A stretch of DNA of 64,000 nucleotides from Bolinopsis microptera (taxonomy: Eukaryota > Ctenophora > Tentaculata > Lobata > Bolinopsidae), in assembly GCF_026151205.1 (NCBI RefSeq), contig NC_087074.1:1798001-1862000 (forward strand), read 5' to 3'. The notes below the pieces were generated by a model. That model was not told the origin of the DNA and did not search any database. It saw nothing but the letters and a program-made list of their open reading frames with translations. Shown here piece after piece: positions 54,801 through 64,000 of the stretch. The stretch's first letter is position 1. The number at the start of each line of letters is the position of its first letter. Made by a program: the position numbers and the translations under genes.

Positions 54801-57800
54801 CCTATTTAATTGGCGTTTTTGCCACCACTTGGGGGTCCAAATTTTAGGCTCTAAAATCATTATTCCTTGGCCAATTTTTTATTTTTTCATGCTGATTTGA
54901 AGGCCATTAAAGCATTTGACCCAGCCAAAAAAGTTCCAGTTGTATATCTTTTACGGTTTTTGCGGAAAGTCACGTTAAAGTTGATGCCGTGGTGTCAGTA
55001 AAATGGCACAGATATATATATATATATCGTCTCGCTTTATATATAGTAAGATGTATAGATAGTGTATAATTAGATTTACCCGGCGGCTGTGTGCATTTTC
55101 AAACCCCTTTTGCCACGCCTGAAAATGGTAGAGATAAGAAAGTACGATTAACCTTCGCTCTCCTTTCATTATTCATGATAAGTATTCAAATGCAAAACTT
55201 AGTTGTGCATGCCGCTCGATACTAGTTAGATTTTGTAATACTGCAATATTTGTGCAAAAATCTTTTTAAAACTTCAGTTGTACAGAGTAGCGGAATTTTC
55301 AATTTATATTTTTCGTCGATAAGAACAAAAGTCGCCAAATGTTCCCTCACTCTTTGAGAAGAGACATTTTCCATCCATTATTTGAAAGCCTCGTGTAGAT
55401 AAAGATTATACGGAATGCTTGATAGCACTACAATTAAAATGCTCTCATTCGAGCAAATATATCAAAATATTCAATCACCAACGCCACCCTAGTTGTTGAA
55501 ATGACTCCATGCAATCAAGTGCACATGTTTGAAGGGGCGATATTAGCATGCATCTCAAATGTGTTGTAAGATTGTAGGACATTTGGCACTATGGCAACAA
55601 TGGTTCACTTTAGATATGTTTTTGACGTGTCTAATGTAAACCATCACATTCTAACTTTACCAATCATCATTTCACTTATCTACAAAACCAATTTTATGCA
55701 CAAGAACAGCATGGTGCCGACGAGAAAACCGCCGGTTTATATCAAACCGCCATTACTAACTGCTAGGTTTGATATAAACCGGTAAAGTACCCAGAGCGGC
55801 GAGTAAATTAGTAGTTAGTAGTCGGAGTAATACTCAGTTTACCAATATAATGTGCATATTACGAGTTTCACAATGATAATTCTTATATCCCATAAAATAT
55901 GCCACATATTATTACTTATTATGCATGTTCTGGATAAACCTATCCTCCCACTATACTAAATTTCTGCCTTCATATATCTCGATAAAACCAGTAGTTGATA
56001 GTCACACTGCAATCATCTCAATCTGACTAGCTATTATACTAGTATTATATTTAGTCATAATAGAGATATTAACAATGTTCTAGTACAAGTGTACAGGCGA
56101 ATACATTAGTTGTAGAAACTAAGAATGGTGAAGTTCAAATCTCAAGCTCTGATATGTAACCACAACATTGGAGCGGTTAATGAATATGCTAACAGGACAC
56201 AGTACTGCTTGTAACCACAACATTGGAGCGGTTAATGAATATGCTAACAGGACACAGTACTGCTTGTAACCACAACATTGGAGCGGTTAATGAATATGCT
56301 AACAGGACACAGTACTGCTTGTAACCACAACATTGGAGCTGTTATTGAATATGCTAACAGGACACAGTACTGCTTGACAGTCTAACCATTACAAACAATG
56401 CTCCATTGCAGCAACTCATCAACTGTGATCAGGGGCTGTGGCTTTGAGTCAAATATCCAGCACCGCTCTACAGCCAGTCGAGAACCAGCCAACAGCCGGC
56501 TAGGAGCCGCTCTGCGACCGTTCTAAGAGCCGGCAGTGAATTTCTATTTATATTCAAAGCATTTAGTGCACGCCATGGAACGCTCAACACGAAGGTGTTT
56601 TGACATTTAATTAGCAGGGATTCCAGATTATTAATAAACATTTGCTGTTCACGGACATTTGTATAGTGCATTACCGTAAATACTAGAAAAACGAATTAAG
56701 ATGATTAATTAATTAATTAGTTAATTAAGATACATCATATAGCCCTGGAGTCAGAAATTGAAAAGTAAGTAGTTGAATGAATGATTACTGAATAGTATGG
56801 AACAAATCAAGTTTTCAGTATTGAATAAGTAGTTTATTGGTGTTAATCTGAGAATGCTCTGATAATTCTCCAGTTTCGCCAAGATTAGTAATTAGTAATT
56901 TAGTAAGTAATTTTAGTAATCGATACTGATAATAAATGAGTTGAAATCAGTCCGTCATATGTTAGTGAACACTCAAGCTCAGCTATATGCCCTGCCACTA
57001 GAGTAAAGACAGAAGCATAAAACCTTTTTGTTAGTAATAAGTTTTCCTCTCTTCTTTTTCTTCTCACCAGCAGCTCTAAACACGCGACTACGTGACGTAT
57101 TAGGCCTTGTAGTAGGCACATCATCATTGTTCAAAGCAGTGCGCTCTAATGTCAGGAAGGACATGTCAAACGAGTCGTAGTTTAGGAAGTTAGTGTCGTG
57201 ATCAGGAGCAGGAACTGGTGATCGAGTTTGAAAAGGACAAAACTTACGGAAACGAAACATATGGAGACAAGTATCAGAAACGAGATTGGGGCCGGGTTCT
57301 ACAGACAAACAAACAAGCAAGTATTGGAGGGTTCGAAGACAAGTATTGTAGGCTAGTATCGGAGGTTTTGAAGTTGAAAGTTTAAACAAATTACTATTTT
57401 TGAGAGAGTAGTGTGAAAGAGTATGGTGTTGTCTCTCTCTGTTGTGGACTGTGGAGGTTGTTATTAATCAACACCAGCAAGAGCTCAATGTGTCTCCTCA
57501 GATAGAGGACACATTGCACCGCTCACACACTGCTAATTTAAATATTAGTAACATATTTTATATATTTCGGCCCATTTTCGTGGAAAATATCTGAATTTCT
57601 TGTAAATCATTTTACTCTGTTGGCTCTACTTATGCAGTAAGCTGCTCGAAATATTTCATGATTACTTGCCTTCACTTTTACATACAAAAGCAGATAAAAT
57701 AAGAACTACCCCCCCCCTCCCCCCTCCACTTAATGATAACTAACTCACCTCTTCAGGCGAAGGCGGTAGAGCGTCCTCGTCAAACCCAACAACTGCTGGT

Positions 57801-60800
57801 ACCAATCTCCTTCGAGCCTGAAGTTATACACTTTGTAATTAAAAATATTAAATACGATATTGGACGGCTAACGTATAGGTTACGGTGTGTAATACTGTAA
57901 TAGTAATCAGGAGCTGTAACACTAACAGATTACCGACGAGGATTTAATAATTCATAATCAGGCTACGAATATTGTTTAATTGTTTCCAACAAATATGATA
58001 ACGTAAAAGCTGAACAGGTCCTTAGTAATGCATAGATAATGTAATAAATTTCCGATTACAGTAATGAATTTAAAGTGACATGTATTAATCAAGTTCAAAT
58101 TAAGGTTAGGAATTACACCTTAACAAAATTCTTTAATATTCTATTAAATTCAGTTTTATTTTTCAAGTTATCTCATGAGCCTTACATAATTTAGCCGTTA
58201 ATTTAAACAATGTTTTAATGACGTTACATATTACGTTATTTAACAAAGAGAAAAGCAATTGTTTAATAGATGAGATAATCACGCTTCATTACACACTGCC
58301 ACACTGTAACACTTATATTGCAACTCTCTCCTCCTCCTTCCTCAAGTAAACACAACATCTCCTCACACTGTCTGACTCGCAACACAATACTAATTGTGAG
58401 CTCCTCAACAACAAGCTGTCACATTGCCCCGGCAAGCAAGTAACTGGATACGTTAGACACGACCAGCATTTCAACTTGTCAAAATATTGTGAATAGAGAG
58501 GGAGTAGCGGTGTGCACCGTGTTAAGTCTCTGCAGAGAGGGAGCACTTCAAGTAATGTGGGAATTATGTTTTTGAGAAAATCAAGTTAATTGAGCACAGT
58601 ATATTATACAGTATATAGTACGACCACATAATGTTTCGTGTTAGCTGCAGCTGTCTACAATTATTTAATTCTACATACTTATAAACAAAAGGAGGGGGAG
58701 GTATTATACACCCTTATATGGGCATCACGTGTGCACCTATATACAGATATAGTAGAGGGGGAGGTATTGTACACCTATATAGTAGAGGAGATATAGGGGG
58801 GAGGTATTGCAATATTTAGAGGTCAAAAACAAATGCGAAATTGCACCTTTCTCCATAATAGTGGGAGTAACGGTACTGAGTCTCAGTACCGTTACAACTC
58901 TCAGGTACTGAGAGTTATCACTGTTATCATCACACTTGGAGGGGGATTGTTTAAAACATTTAGTGATACGAGAAATCACACTGTTATGATCACACTGTCC
59001 ACTATACTGCATTGTACTGTACACTGTCCTACTAAAGAACTGAACTATTCAAGTCAGCTTTTAAAAAAAGGAAAACTGGAGAATTGTGAATAGTGGATTG
59101 TGATACCTTGCGGTTATTGTACCTGATCAACTGAACATTACAACACCCCACCAGCATTAATGAATTTGCTACCAGTAAGTTTAGCAAGGGAAATGATTAA
59201 ATAAATCTTAATGAAATTATTAATATATAATAACAAGAATATAAAAGGGAAACATCAGAATTCTTACCAAACACACCGGCGCACTGGTAGCTGCAGAACG
59301 AAATAGAAAATAGGGCACAATTAAAAGTTGGCATGCTCCGATAACTGATAATGAACCAATCCCGTGTCGATCATCAAAGTCACGTGATCACCAAAGTCAC
59401 GTGACACACTATTGGCCAATCCCAGGGTTACCATGGTTACACGTGCACTGTCCTGAGATGCTTATCTTTTGTTTATTTTCGTTATCGCGGTTACCGACTT
59501 TGATACTCCCATTTGTACACGGATATATCGTTTTATTTATCAGATAAGAGATAACGAAGCACGGCTAGAATTACCATATTCCTGATCTTTACTCCTTATC
59601 TTTTACACATTACACATTTCACGAGTAGAGAACCCTGAGGGGTATTACAACTGGGCTTTTGAGCGTTACCATGGTAACGAATGAGACGTGATGAGGAAGC
59701 AGTCATTTCCAATAGTTGTTATAACGGAGTAAGGTAGATCTTATTAAACTCGCAGCTTAGCAAAGCGATAGTTTACTGTATCTAAAATAGCATGACTAAC
59801 TGAAAGATTCTCAGGATTGTTATTTGGCTCGGTGAAATTCCTTGGCTGTAGATATATAGCATGATAAAGGACAAAACATTAAACACTTTTCTTTATGGTA
59901 GACTAAGAAGATTTTATTAGTACCAATGTTAATACGTTGCTTACCAGGTGGTGAATAGTGTAATTTTATTTAATTTAAAAGTTGATTTTTAAAGTTGATT
60001 TAAAAGTTGATTATCAATACTTCGTATTTACCACAATCTGCATAATCTCATAATATACATACTTAGTAAGTATTATTTATATAGCCCATTGAACGATGAG
60101 TTGATGAATAGATCAATGGATGATTTTTTCCGCATAAAGAGATAATTTGTTTAAGAATTCTGTTTATACGCGTAGCTTCCGAGCAAAAAATTCAAACGTT
60201 CGAAGAAGTTTATTCATTATGAATGTATGAAACCATTTTCAAGCAGCCTTCAATCAATACTTTATATACCGCAAGAAATACTAAACTTTCCTCAGCAATT
60301 ATCAATGACTTTATTATTGATGACTTTATTGGGAAATCTCTTTAAAAACTCTGTTGTTTTCTTCAGATAAGGTCTTGATAAACATTGCCATTCATGATGA
60401 GAGTATTACTGAGCATACCACATATTTTGACTGCACATTATCAAGGTGGCATTTGATATAATTTTAATGCTCCTACGCAATGCTTCTCAATCTGAGCATT
60501 AAAAACGTACGATTGTGATCCTGTCAGCCAGTAGCACGAGGATTAAATCCAGTATTGTAGCCTAATTGTCATGACAACCAGCCCGGAACCCACCTCTGAA
60601 GAGCACGTGTCACCCCTGAACGGCCGTGTTGGGGTGGACACGTGGGCGCGATGGACACGCTGAGTGAGACACATTCTAATCTGTCACAAACTCAGCTGCA
60701 ATTGAGCTCGCTTCTGATGCAGAATATTAAAAGTGAGGACATTTTAAATGATGTGCTGTATCGGAGAGTGCAGATCTCCGAGACAGAGAGAATGAGTAAT

Positions 60801-62202
60801 AGAGTTTAATAAAACTATATCGTAAGATATGTTGTGGGGGATTTAGTACACAGAGGAGTGTGCTTTATTTCTATCTGCAGTACAAGTAGCTGCAGTGGTC
60901 GGTAAAGTACACAGACGAAATGTTGTTACAGATAGCAACAAAGAGGCGACAATTCTTTGAGCTGAACATGACAAGAGAGGATGAGGAACTATTGCTGTCG
61001 ATGATCTCGATTGGAATAATATGTATAATAATATGTAAGGCGGCTTGGACAAAGGTCTTCGACACAAAATAATCGCGACCTGTTTTAAAGTAGAATTGTC
61101 GCGATGCTGAAAAATAACTAAATCCATAAGGCAAGCCTCCAGGGTCTGTGCGTGGTGTTGAGCATGAAATTAACTAAAAGTGCCTAACCTGAAAGAAGCG
61201 GTGATGTTTCGTCCGCTTCACGCCATCTTCCTCTAATCTCGGTTTTATTTCAACCATTTTAGAGATTACGAGAAAGTCGTTCTCACATTTCTTCTCAGTG
61301 AACGTTTTACGTTTTTCATGTGAACAAAGAGCCTCTGTAGATTGCACTTTTGCTGGTGCTGATTTTGACTCACAAATCGTGGTATTTTGACAGTGATTCT
61401 TGGAGAGAACTCTATCTTTCCCAGTATGACAAGTTGGTTTGACCAGCTTCTCTCCGATCTCCCGAGGAAGTGCTCTGACGTCACTACCACCCGACCTCAC
61501 CCTACAAACTGATCCTCCAGCTCTGATACTCAGCTGTTCCTCCAGTGAGGCTACTTGTTTGTGGACAGACCATCCACACCACTTGACGTCACTACCTCTG
61601 ACGTCACTACCTCTGACGTCACTACCTCTGACGTCACTACTTCTGACGTCACTACCTCTGACGTCACTACATCCACACCAGTTGGGAGTCTGTTCAGAGG
61701 AGCGGGTTTTACGAGTTCGGGGTCTGTGATTGGCTGTCATCTCCTGATCACTGAACATCTTATTGTTGTGACTGAATGTTCTAGGTTGACTGGATTTGCT
61801 TCTCTGAAGGCTGTATTTCTTTACTCGCTGCCTAGGTGTCTGATTCTGATAAAGAGGGGCACACTCAGCACAATTCTGTTGAGCTGGTACCATGCCTCGT
61901 GGTACCCGGTCACGTGGTACCCTGTCACGTGGTACCCGGTCACGTGGTGCCCTGTCACGTGGTACCCGGTCACGTGGTGCCCTGTCACGTGGTACCCTGT
62001 CACGTAGTACCCGGTCACGTGGTACCTGGTCACGTGGTGCCCTGTCACGTGGTACCCTGTCACGTGGTACCCGGTCACGTGAGTTCAGCATGTTGGGGTG
62101 AGTAAAGGTACGCTCTGTTCTAGCAAGCAAAGAATAGAGGACAGTTTCAAGGTCGTACAGGGTTTGCAGGGATGGTTTAACTGCAGGAGAGTTGTCCGCC
62201 AT
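41859..62202 (-). CDS. Large multi-exon gene, unknown basic low-complexity protein
   Basis: Inferred from splice sites and phase. Exons on the minus strand, in order: 61189-62202, 57749-57817, 54370-54481, 54126-54268, 53749-53832, 53367-53516, 52857-52901, 52064-52131, 50177-50251, 49331-49403, 48470-48562, 43511-43610, 42133-42200, and a last exon at 41905-41942 or 41859-41942 (stop). Every junction has GT and AG and the codon phases fit in this order. Examples: ARRRLVPAVVGFDEDALPPS; SYEQAAQDRSQITKCDKGVQ; LAKPSPSKSDFFQKDNREEA; VQSQVTSKLGKKQRKASIIC; IPDFNMANWVQSRILVSAQS. About 700 residues, basic and mostly disordered-looking, with no membrane segment or family I recognise. Two acceptors (54268, 42200) were chosen among close alternatives for phase. 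Weakest parts: the GAG/GTCATT donor at 53366 and the 3' end. Confidence 0.7.
42806..43012. repeat. G-tract/C-tract hairpin element
   Basis: Long runs of G (42830-42897, separated by CTGATGTT) on one side and a run of C (42990-43011) on the other form a hairpin together with TTTGTCCGTGCG/CGCATGGACAAA inside and AATTGGGG/CCATCAATTT at the ends. Small frames here just read glycine or proline. The length of such runs is often unreliable in assemblies. Confidence 0.8.
43905..44176. repeat. 33-bp minisatellite, eight units each with a GTTGCCTGGCAAC palindrome
   Basis: The unit is AGTGAGACGTTGCCTGGCAA plus CGTGAGACAACTC. Five of eight units carry the palindrome exactly, three with one change. GTTGCC-N-GGCAAC matches the X-box consensus for RFX factors (GTNRCC, 0-3 bases, RGYAAC). 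Located in an intron of the large minus-strand gene, about 300 bp upstream of exon 43511-43610. Confidence 0.95.
44285..44425. repeat. TCTTTCTGTTAAGGTTGT repeats in a duplicated block
   Basis: An 18-bp unit occurs five to six times in two clusters. The second cluster begins with a repeated TTGAGAAGAGATAAGTGAGG, so a larger block of about 70 bp was duplicated. Confidence 0.85.
44665..44770 (+). repeat. 20-bp repeat GTACACTAAAAACTGTAGTC
   Basis: Five near-identical copies in tandem. Confidence 0.9.
45444..46025 (-). mobile_element. tRNA-derived SINE interrupted by a telomeric inverted-repeat element
   Basis: On the minus strand 46023-45960 reads a tRNA-like head: GGCCAGGTAGCGCAGTTGGT (box A region), then GGTTGCGGGTTCAAATCCCA (box B), with CCTGGTC able to pair with the 5' GGCCAGG. 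The anticodon stem is irregular, so this is a SINE promoter and not a tRNA gene. A body follows (45717-45450), ending in an A-rich tract (45444-45450, T on the plus strand). The element at 45718-45934 splits head from body. The whole lies inside a minisatellite whose repeats continue on both sides, and the second copy of the block lacks it. Confidence 0.72.
45718..45934. mobile_element. Inverted-repeat element filled with CCCTAA telomeric repeats, copy 2
   Basis: Ends GGGTCCGGGACTCTAGGGCG and CGCCCTAGAGTCCGGACCCC are inverted, each followed inward by repeated GTAAGACTCTAGGGC modules. Between them, 45769-45885 is about nineteen CCCTAA hexamers with a few CCCAAA and CCATCA variants. Architecture, end sequence and repeat orientation match 17263-17450. 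It is inserted in a SINE. Confidence 0.78.
47265..48020 (+). repeat. About 750-bp interspersed repeat ending in a CA/GACA microsatellite
   Basis: Begins ACTAGTGTAACCCGGCCTAC with an immediate CGGCC/GGCCG hairpin and ends after GGACAGACAGACAGACAGAC and a CA run with TTCTGGTGTTATTA. Internally CCGTAACTCTTACCG-like tracts occur twice. This layout (hairpin start, microsatellite tail) is seen in non-autonomous elements of many invertebrates. A tail-flank segment (ATATCAAATG.TGGAGTAGT) recurs at 62279. No coding capacity. Confidence 0.6.
48963..49072 (+). repeat. 14-bp tandem repeat GCGGACGGTCCCTA
   Basis: Eight perfect copies in an intron of the large minus-strand gene. Each unit has a GGACGGTCC near-palindrome. 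Confidence 0.95.
49677..50140. repeat. 15-bp tandem repeat GTAGTATAGTCACAG, about 30 copies
   Basis: Two variants (CACAG, CACAA) alternate in blocks. It starts about 40 bp after exon 50177-50251 on the minus strand and lies wholly in that intron. Because the unit is 15 bp it gives an uninterrupted minus-strand frame (TILPV/TILLV), which is an artefact. Confidence 0.96.
51224..51413 (-). other. Proline-rich open stretch behind the splice-donor array
   Basis: Minus-strand open frame reading VPQAPASPPAQARSTRPPTV, then QVWRLKLDPPVQQQPSPFTW, ending at a TGA. Composition is exon-like and it directly follows the last unit of the donor array. It could be an alternative 3' exon of the large gene or chance. 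Confidence 0.3.
51414..52063 (-). repeat. 46-bp minisatellite carrying consensus splice donors, 14 copies
   Basis: On the minus strand each 46-bp unit reads GTAAGTGCTAGCTCGTCAG, then TAGCTGTACAAGTATTGGAA, then TAAGGCG, then the next GTAAGT. The first GTAAGTGCTAGC is the authentic donor of exon 52064-52131, so the array grew from the start of that intron. Each unit has a perfect GTAAGT donor and a CGTCAG or CAGTAG acceptor-like AG. Units alternate between CTTGTACAG and CTTATACAG variants on the plus strand. Confidence 0.95.
52689..52847 (+). repeat. 8-bp microsatellite TGTTTGTC/TGTTTGTA
   Basis: About twenty copies, directly beside the donor of exon 52857-52901 (minus strand), so it begins the next intron. 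Frames over it (Cys/Val/Phe-rich or Gln/Thr-rich) are artefacts. Confidence 0.96.
53985..54125 (+). repeat. 29-bp tandem repeat TAAGTAACACTAAGAATCTA type
   Basis: Five copies ending at the donor of exon 54126-54268 (minus strand). The unit includes ATCTAAC, so each copy resembles the GTTAGATT start of that intron. Confidence 0.9.
54733..55052 (-). repeat. About 320-bp interspersed repeat, copy 2
   Basis: Reverse-complement copy of 38589-38904, in an intron of the large gene. Confidence 0.88.
55053..57748. other. Long intron of the large minus-strand gene
   Basis: Apart from the 55-bp repeat at 56156, no features are recognised. A minus-strand open stretch at about 57030-57300 (PVPAPDHDTNFLNYDSF, then RTALNNDDVPTTRPNTSRSR) with flanking splice-like sites could be an additional exon, but its phase does not fit the neighbours. 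Confidence 0.5.
56156..56376 (+). repeat. 55-bp tandem repeat, four copies
   Basis: Unit GTAACCACAACATTGGAGCG followed by GTTAATGAATATGCTAACAG and GACACAGTACTGCTT; the fourth copy has two changes. Confidence 0.95.
57818..61188. other. First long intron of the large minus-strand gene
   Basis: No further exon that fits in phase. Notable sites are GTTACCATGGTTAC (59427-59440) and GTTACCATGGTAAC (59665-59678), both X-box-like, three GGGGGAGGTATT.CACC-type copies at 58690-58810, and a TACCGTTACAACTCTCAGGT/ACTGAGAG inverted cluster at 58873. A possible 23-base microexon (59268-59290) has good splice sites. Confidence 0.5.
61189..62202 (-). CDS. First coding exon of the large unknown gene, with two pentapeptide repeats
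   Basis: 338 codons from ATG to a CAG/GTTAGG donor. It opens MADNSPAVKPSLQTLYDLET, then a 15-bp repeat reading DRVPR/DRAPR about twelve times, a central basic stretch (RQRVKKYSLQRSKSSQPRTF), a second 15-bp repeat reading GSDVR about six times, a Cys-containing segment (SGGSDVRALPREIGEKL) and a Lys-rich end (EEDGVKRTKHHRFFQ). The long frame, the splice donor and the phase fit to the next exon support it as real. Both repeats preserve frame because their unit is 15 bp. Opposite-strand frames over the repeats are not genes. Confidence 0.78.
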
Positions 62203-62774
62203 ATTTTATTGTAGATGGTCACATGGTCACTCAGACTACTAAATAGATTCCAGATTACGTTTAATAGAACAAAAAAAAATATCAAATGATGGAGTAGTTC
62301 GCTGTTTATCTACTCAGTAAATAAAAATAATCAAATGGAAACAAAAGCCGAAACTATGCGCTTAGACTGGTACGCGTAAACCGAACCTATTATTTACTAT
62401 TAATTACTTTTGTTCACTGTTATTTACTATTATCGCTCCTTAGCAACATAAAACATAGAAATTCATGAAATCAGGAAATTGGTAAAAAGCGGAGTTTATT
62501 TAACTTTAATATGAGACTAATTACAAACCAAGTCTTAAAGTTTGGGACGGTGAAGACTCTATCTAAATTGAGGGACCCCACCCAAATCACAATTATTGAT
62601 TTGGAGGAGGAGGAGTAGAGGAGAGGAAAGAGAGGAGGACTCTATCTAAATTGAGCGACCCCACCCAAATCACAATCACTTCAGTAAGCATCAGTTGATG
62701 AACCAGGACAGATTCTCGTCTGAATTAATGTATTTTTGGCGAATAAGCTCGAAATAGATGCTTGATATTTGTTG

Positions 62775-62825
62775 CAAGATAAGGTATATTATATATATTA
62801 TATAATATATATATATATATACGAT
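62775..62825. repeat. AT microsatellite
   Basis: TATATATT-type run between the 5' end of the large gene and the GA-rich repeat. Confidence 0.85.
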
Positions 62826-62909
62826 GTAAAAATATAATATTTCATTGCAAACAATAACTACTATACAGACTATTGGGAGCGGCTCGAAGCACTAAATTTA
62901 ATGTCGATA

Positions 62910-63075
62910 CAAAGGAGGAGAAAAGGAGGAGAGAAAGAGGAGAGAAAGGAGGAGAGAAAGGAGGAGAGAAAAGAGGAGAGAGAGAGGAAGGAGAGAGGAA
63001 GGAGGAGAGAAAAGAGGAGAGAGAGAGGAAGGAGGAGACAAAGGAGGATAGAGAGGAGGAGAGAAAGGAGTAGAG
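62910..63075 (+). repeat. Purine-rich GGAGAGAAA repeat
   Basis: Imperfect GGAGAGAAAGGAG/GAGAGAGAGGAA units, all purine on the plus strand. Frames reading EEKEERKE-like sequence or its complement are artefacts. Confidence 0.92.
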
Positions 63076-63220
63076 TAGAGGAGAGAGCGTTATATTATCA
63101 TCTATATGTGGAGAATCTTGCACCAACGATCCATTTTCTACTCCATCAAGACACGGAATCAAGTAAGAACAGTACTCAACGTCAACAGTCATTGTATGAT
63201 GGTTCATTTGCAGTAATTAA

Positions 63221-63355
63221 ATGGGGCCACGTTTATGGAACACTATTCCATCAGATCTTCCATCAGATCTTCGCCTCATTGAAGACCCACTTCTGTTTAA
63301 AGCAAAGCTGTCAGAATTTCTTAAACCGTTTCCAGATAACCCATCTGCGAGCAAC
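63221..63355 (+). pseudogene. CR1/L2-type non-LTR reverse transcriptase, 3' end fragment
   Basis: The plus-strand frame reads MGPRLWNTIPSDLPSDLRLI, then the FKAKLSEFLKPF tail. This is the G..(L/I)WNS(L/I)P followed by F(K)..LK.(F/L)L signature at the end of CR1/L2/Jockey-like reverse transcriptases. Upstream frames (63080-63220) are broken. Only the last 45 residues are clear; a 5'-truncated, dead copy. Confidence 0.65.
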
Positions 63356-63539
63356 TACAGCTGCCCTAGTGGAAAGTCTCAGCTGGACTGGAGTATGAAC
63401 AAGGCAGCATTGATACTGCAAGGACGGTCAAACTTGAAACTATTCTTCATTCAAAGACCCAGTAGAGGACTAGTAGAGGAATCTACGTTTCAGAGCGACA
63501 GACTACGTTGTAAAGTAGTTTCTACGTTTCTTTAAACTA

Positions 63540-64000
63540 CACGGAACAATTAATATACTTTAGGTACAGGCAGGAGGGGGAAGTCAGGCTCAATGCAGAT
63601 GTTTAGTGGACTTTAATAGGTTCAAATGGGACCTATTATTATATTACATTTTTCATTTTCACTGGAGTATAGCCAGTGATGATGCAACATTATCTTTCTA
63701 ATAAATTGAAATGTATTTTATACTTTTATACTAAGCCAGATGTACCCTGATTGCTATGACGCATCCTGTGGTTACTATGACCGTAATAAACGTAACCTTG
63801 ACAGTTAATTTACATTTCAGAAGACAACTTTAATACAGATCGTCCGGTTCAGCTGCTGAACAAACGGTCAAATATTAGTTTACAATTGATAACCTGGTTA
63901 TCATTCAGCAACTTTCTTGTTTGTCATGATGTTCGGCCTCTTCAGATTGTTTGAGGATTACATTTCTTAATCTTGGGTAGTAGCCCACGATTGATACAAT
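63540..64000. other. Right end, no gene seen
   Basis: AT-rich DNA without recognisable features; AATAAA occurs at 63701. Confidence 0.5.

Noticed and set aside
56979-57389. Additional exon of the large gene (about 57030-57300)
   Set aside because: Open and exon-like with an AG before and a weak GT after, but its phase does not match the exons on either side; kept only as a possibility.
59268-59290. 23-base microexon with good splice sites
   Set aside because: Including it shifts the next exon out of the frame that joins smoothly to the following ones; may be an alternative exon.
61439-62105. Several plus-strand frames with repeats opposite the first exon of the large gene
   Set aside because: Shadows of two 15-bp coding repeats on the minus strand, which has the longer frame and splice support.

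Overview
This is a eukaryotic, almost certainly metazoan, nuclear window. It has GT-AG introns, AT-rich intergenic DNA, TTAGGG-type telomeric motifs, a tRNA-derived SINE, Penelope-like, Gypsy, hAT and CR1/L2-type elements, and animal-type gene families (gamma-glutamyltransferase, GT31 beta-1,3-galactosyltransferase). The repeat spectrum suggests a non-vertebrate animal such as a cnidarian, sponge or other marine invertebrate. The sequence alone does not fix the species, so that placement is inference.

Layout. 1-11 kb is a decayed Gypsy-type LTR retrotransposon on the minus strand: candidate 5' LTR at 9926-10995, gag with a CCHC knuckle at 8.9-9.7 kb, 52-bp repeats, a 4.7-kb 18-bp minisatellite that reads (S/R)KLAEE on the element's strand, and the start of reverse transcriptase running off the left edge. 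A 5'-truncated Penelope-like element (GIY-YIG nuclease) sits inside it, and that element holds a TA-flanked inverted-repeat element. 10-13 kb has hAT remnants and a clean hAT-type MITE with an 8-bp duplication. 14.3-16.8 kb is a four-exon gamma-glutamyltransferase gene. 17-20.4 kb holds an inverted-repeat element filled with telomeric repeats and a long Penelope-like reverse transcriptase without nuclease. 21-26 kb contains a 2.9-kb near-perfect palindrome. 26-30 kb is MITEs and a diverged satellite-like array. 30.8-41.6 kb is a tandem cluster of four GT31 glycosyltransferase genes with single-exon coding regions and a 5' splice acceptor just before each ATG.

41.9-62.2 kb is, on my reading, one large minus-strand gene assembled from splice sites and matching codon phases: about 15 coding exons and roughly 700 residues. 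The product is unknown, basic and low-complexity, and its first exon carries two pentapeptide repeats. Its introns are unusually rich in minisatellites. One of them (51.4-52.1 kb) repeats a consensus 5' splice site 14 times directly behind an exon, and another is an array of eight X-box-like palindromes. A duplicated block at 45-47 kb contains G-rich minisatellites, a tRNA-SINE and a second telomeric inverted-repeat element. The right end has a CR1/L2-type reverse transcriptase tail.

The most interesting signals are the two telomere-repeat-bearing inverted-repeat elements, the nested Gypsy/Penelope/TA element with its coding minisatellite, reciprocal MITE insertions in the palindrome arms, filled/empty-site pairs in the GT31 duplication, and the splice-donor minisatellite.
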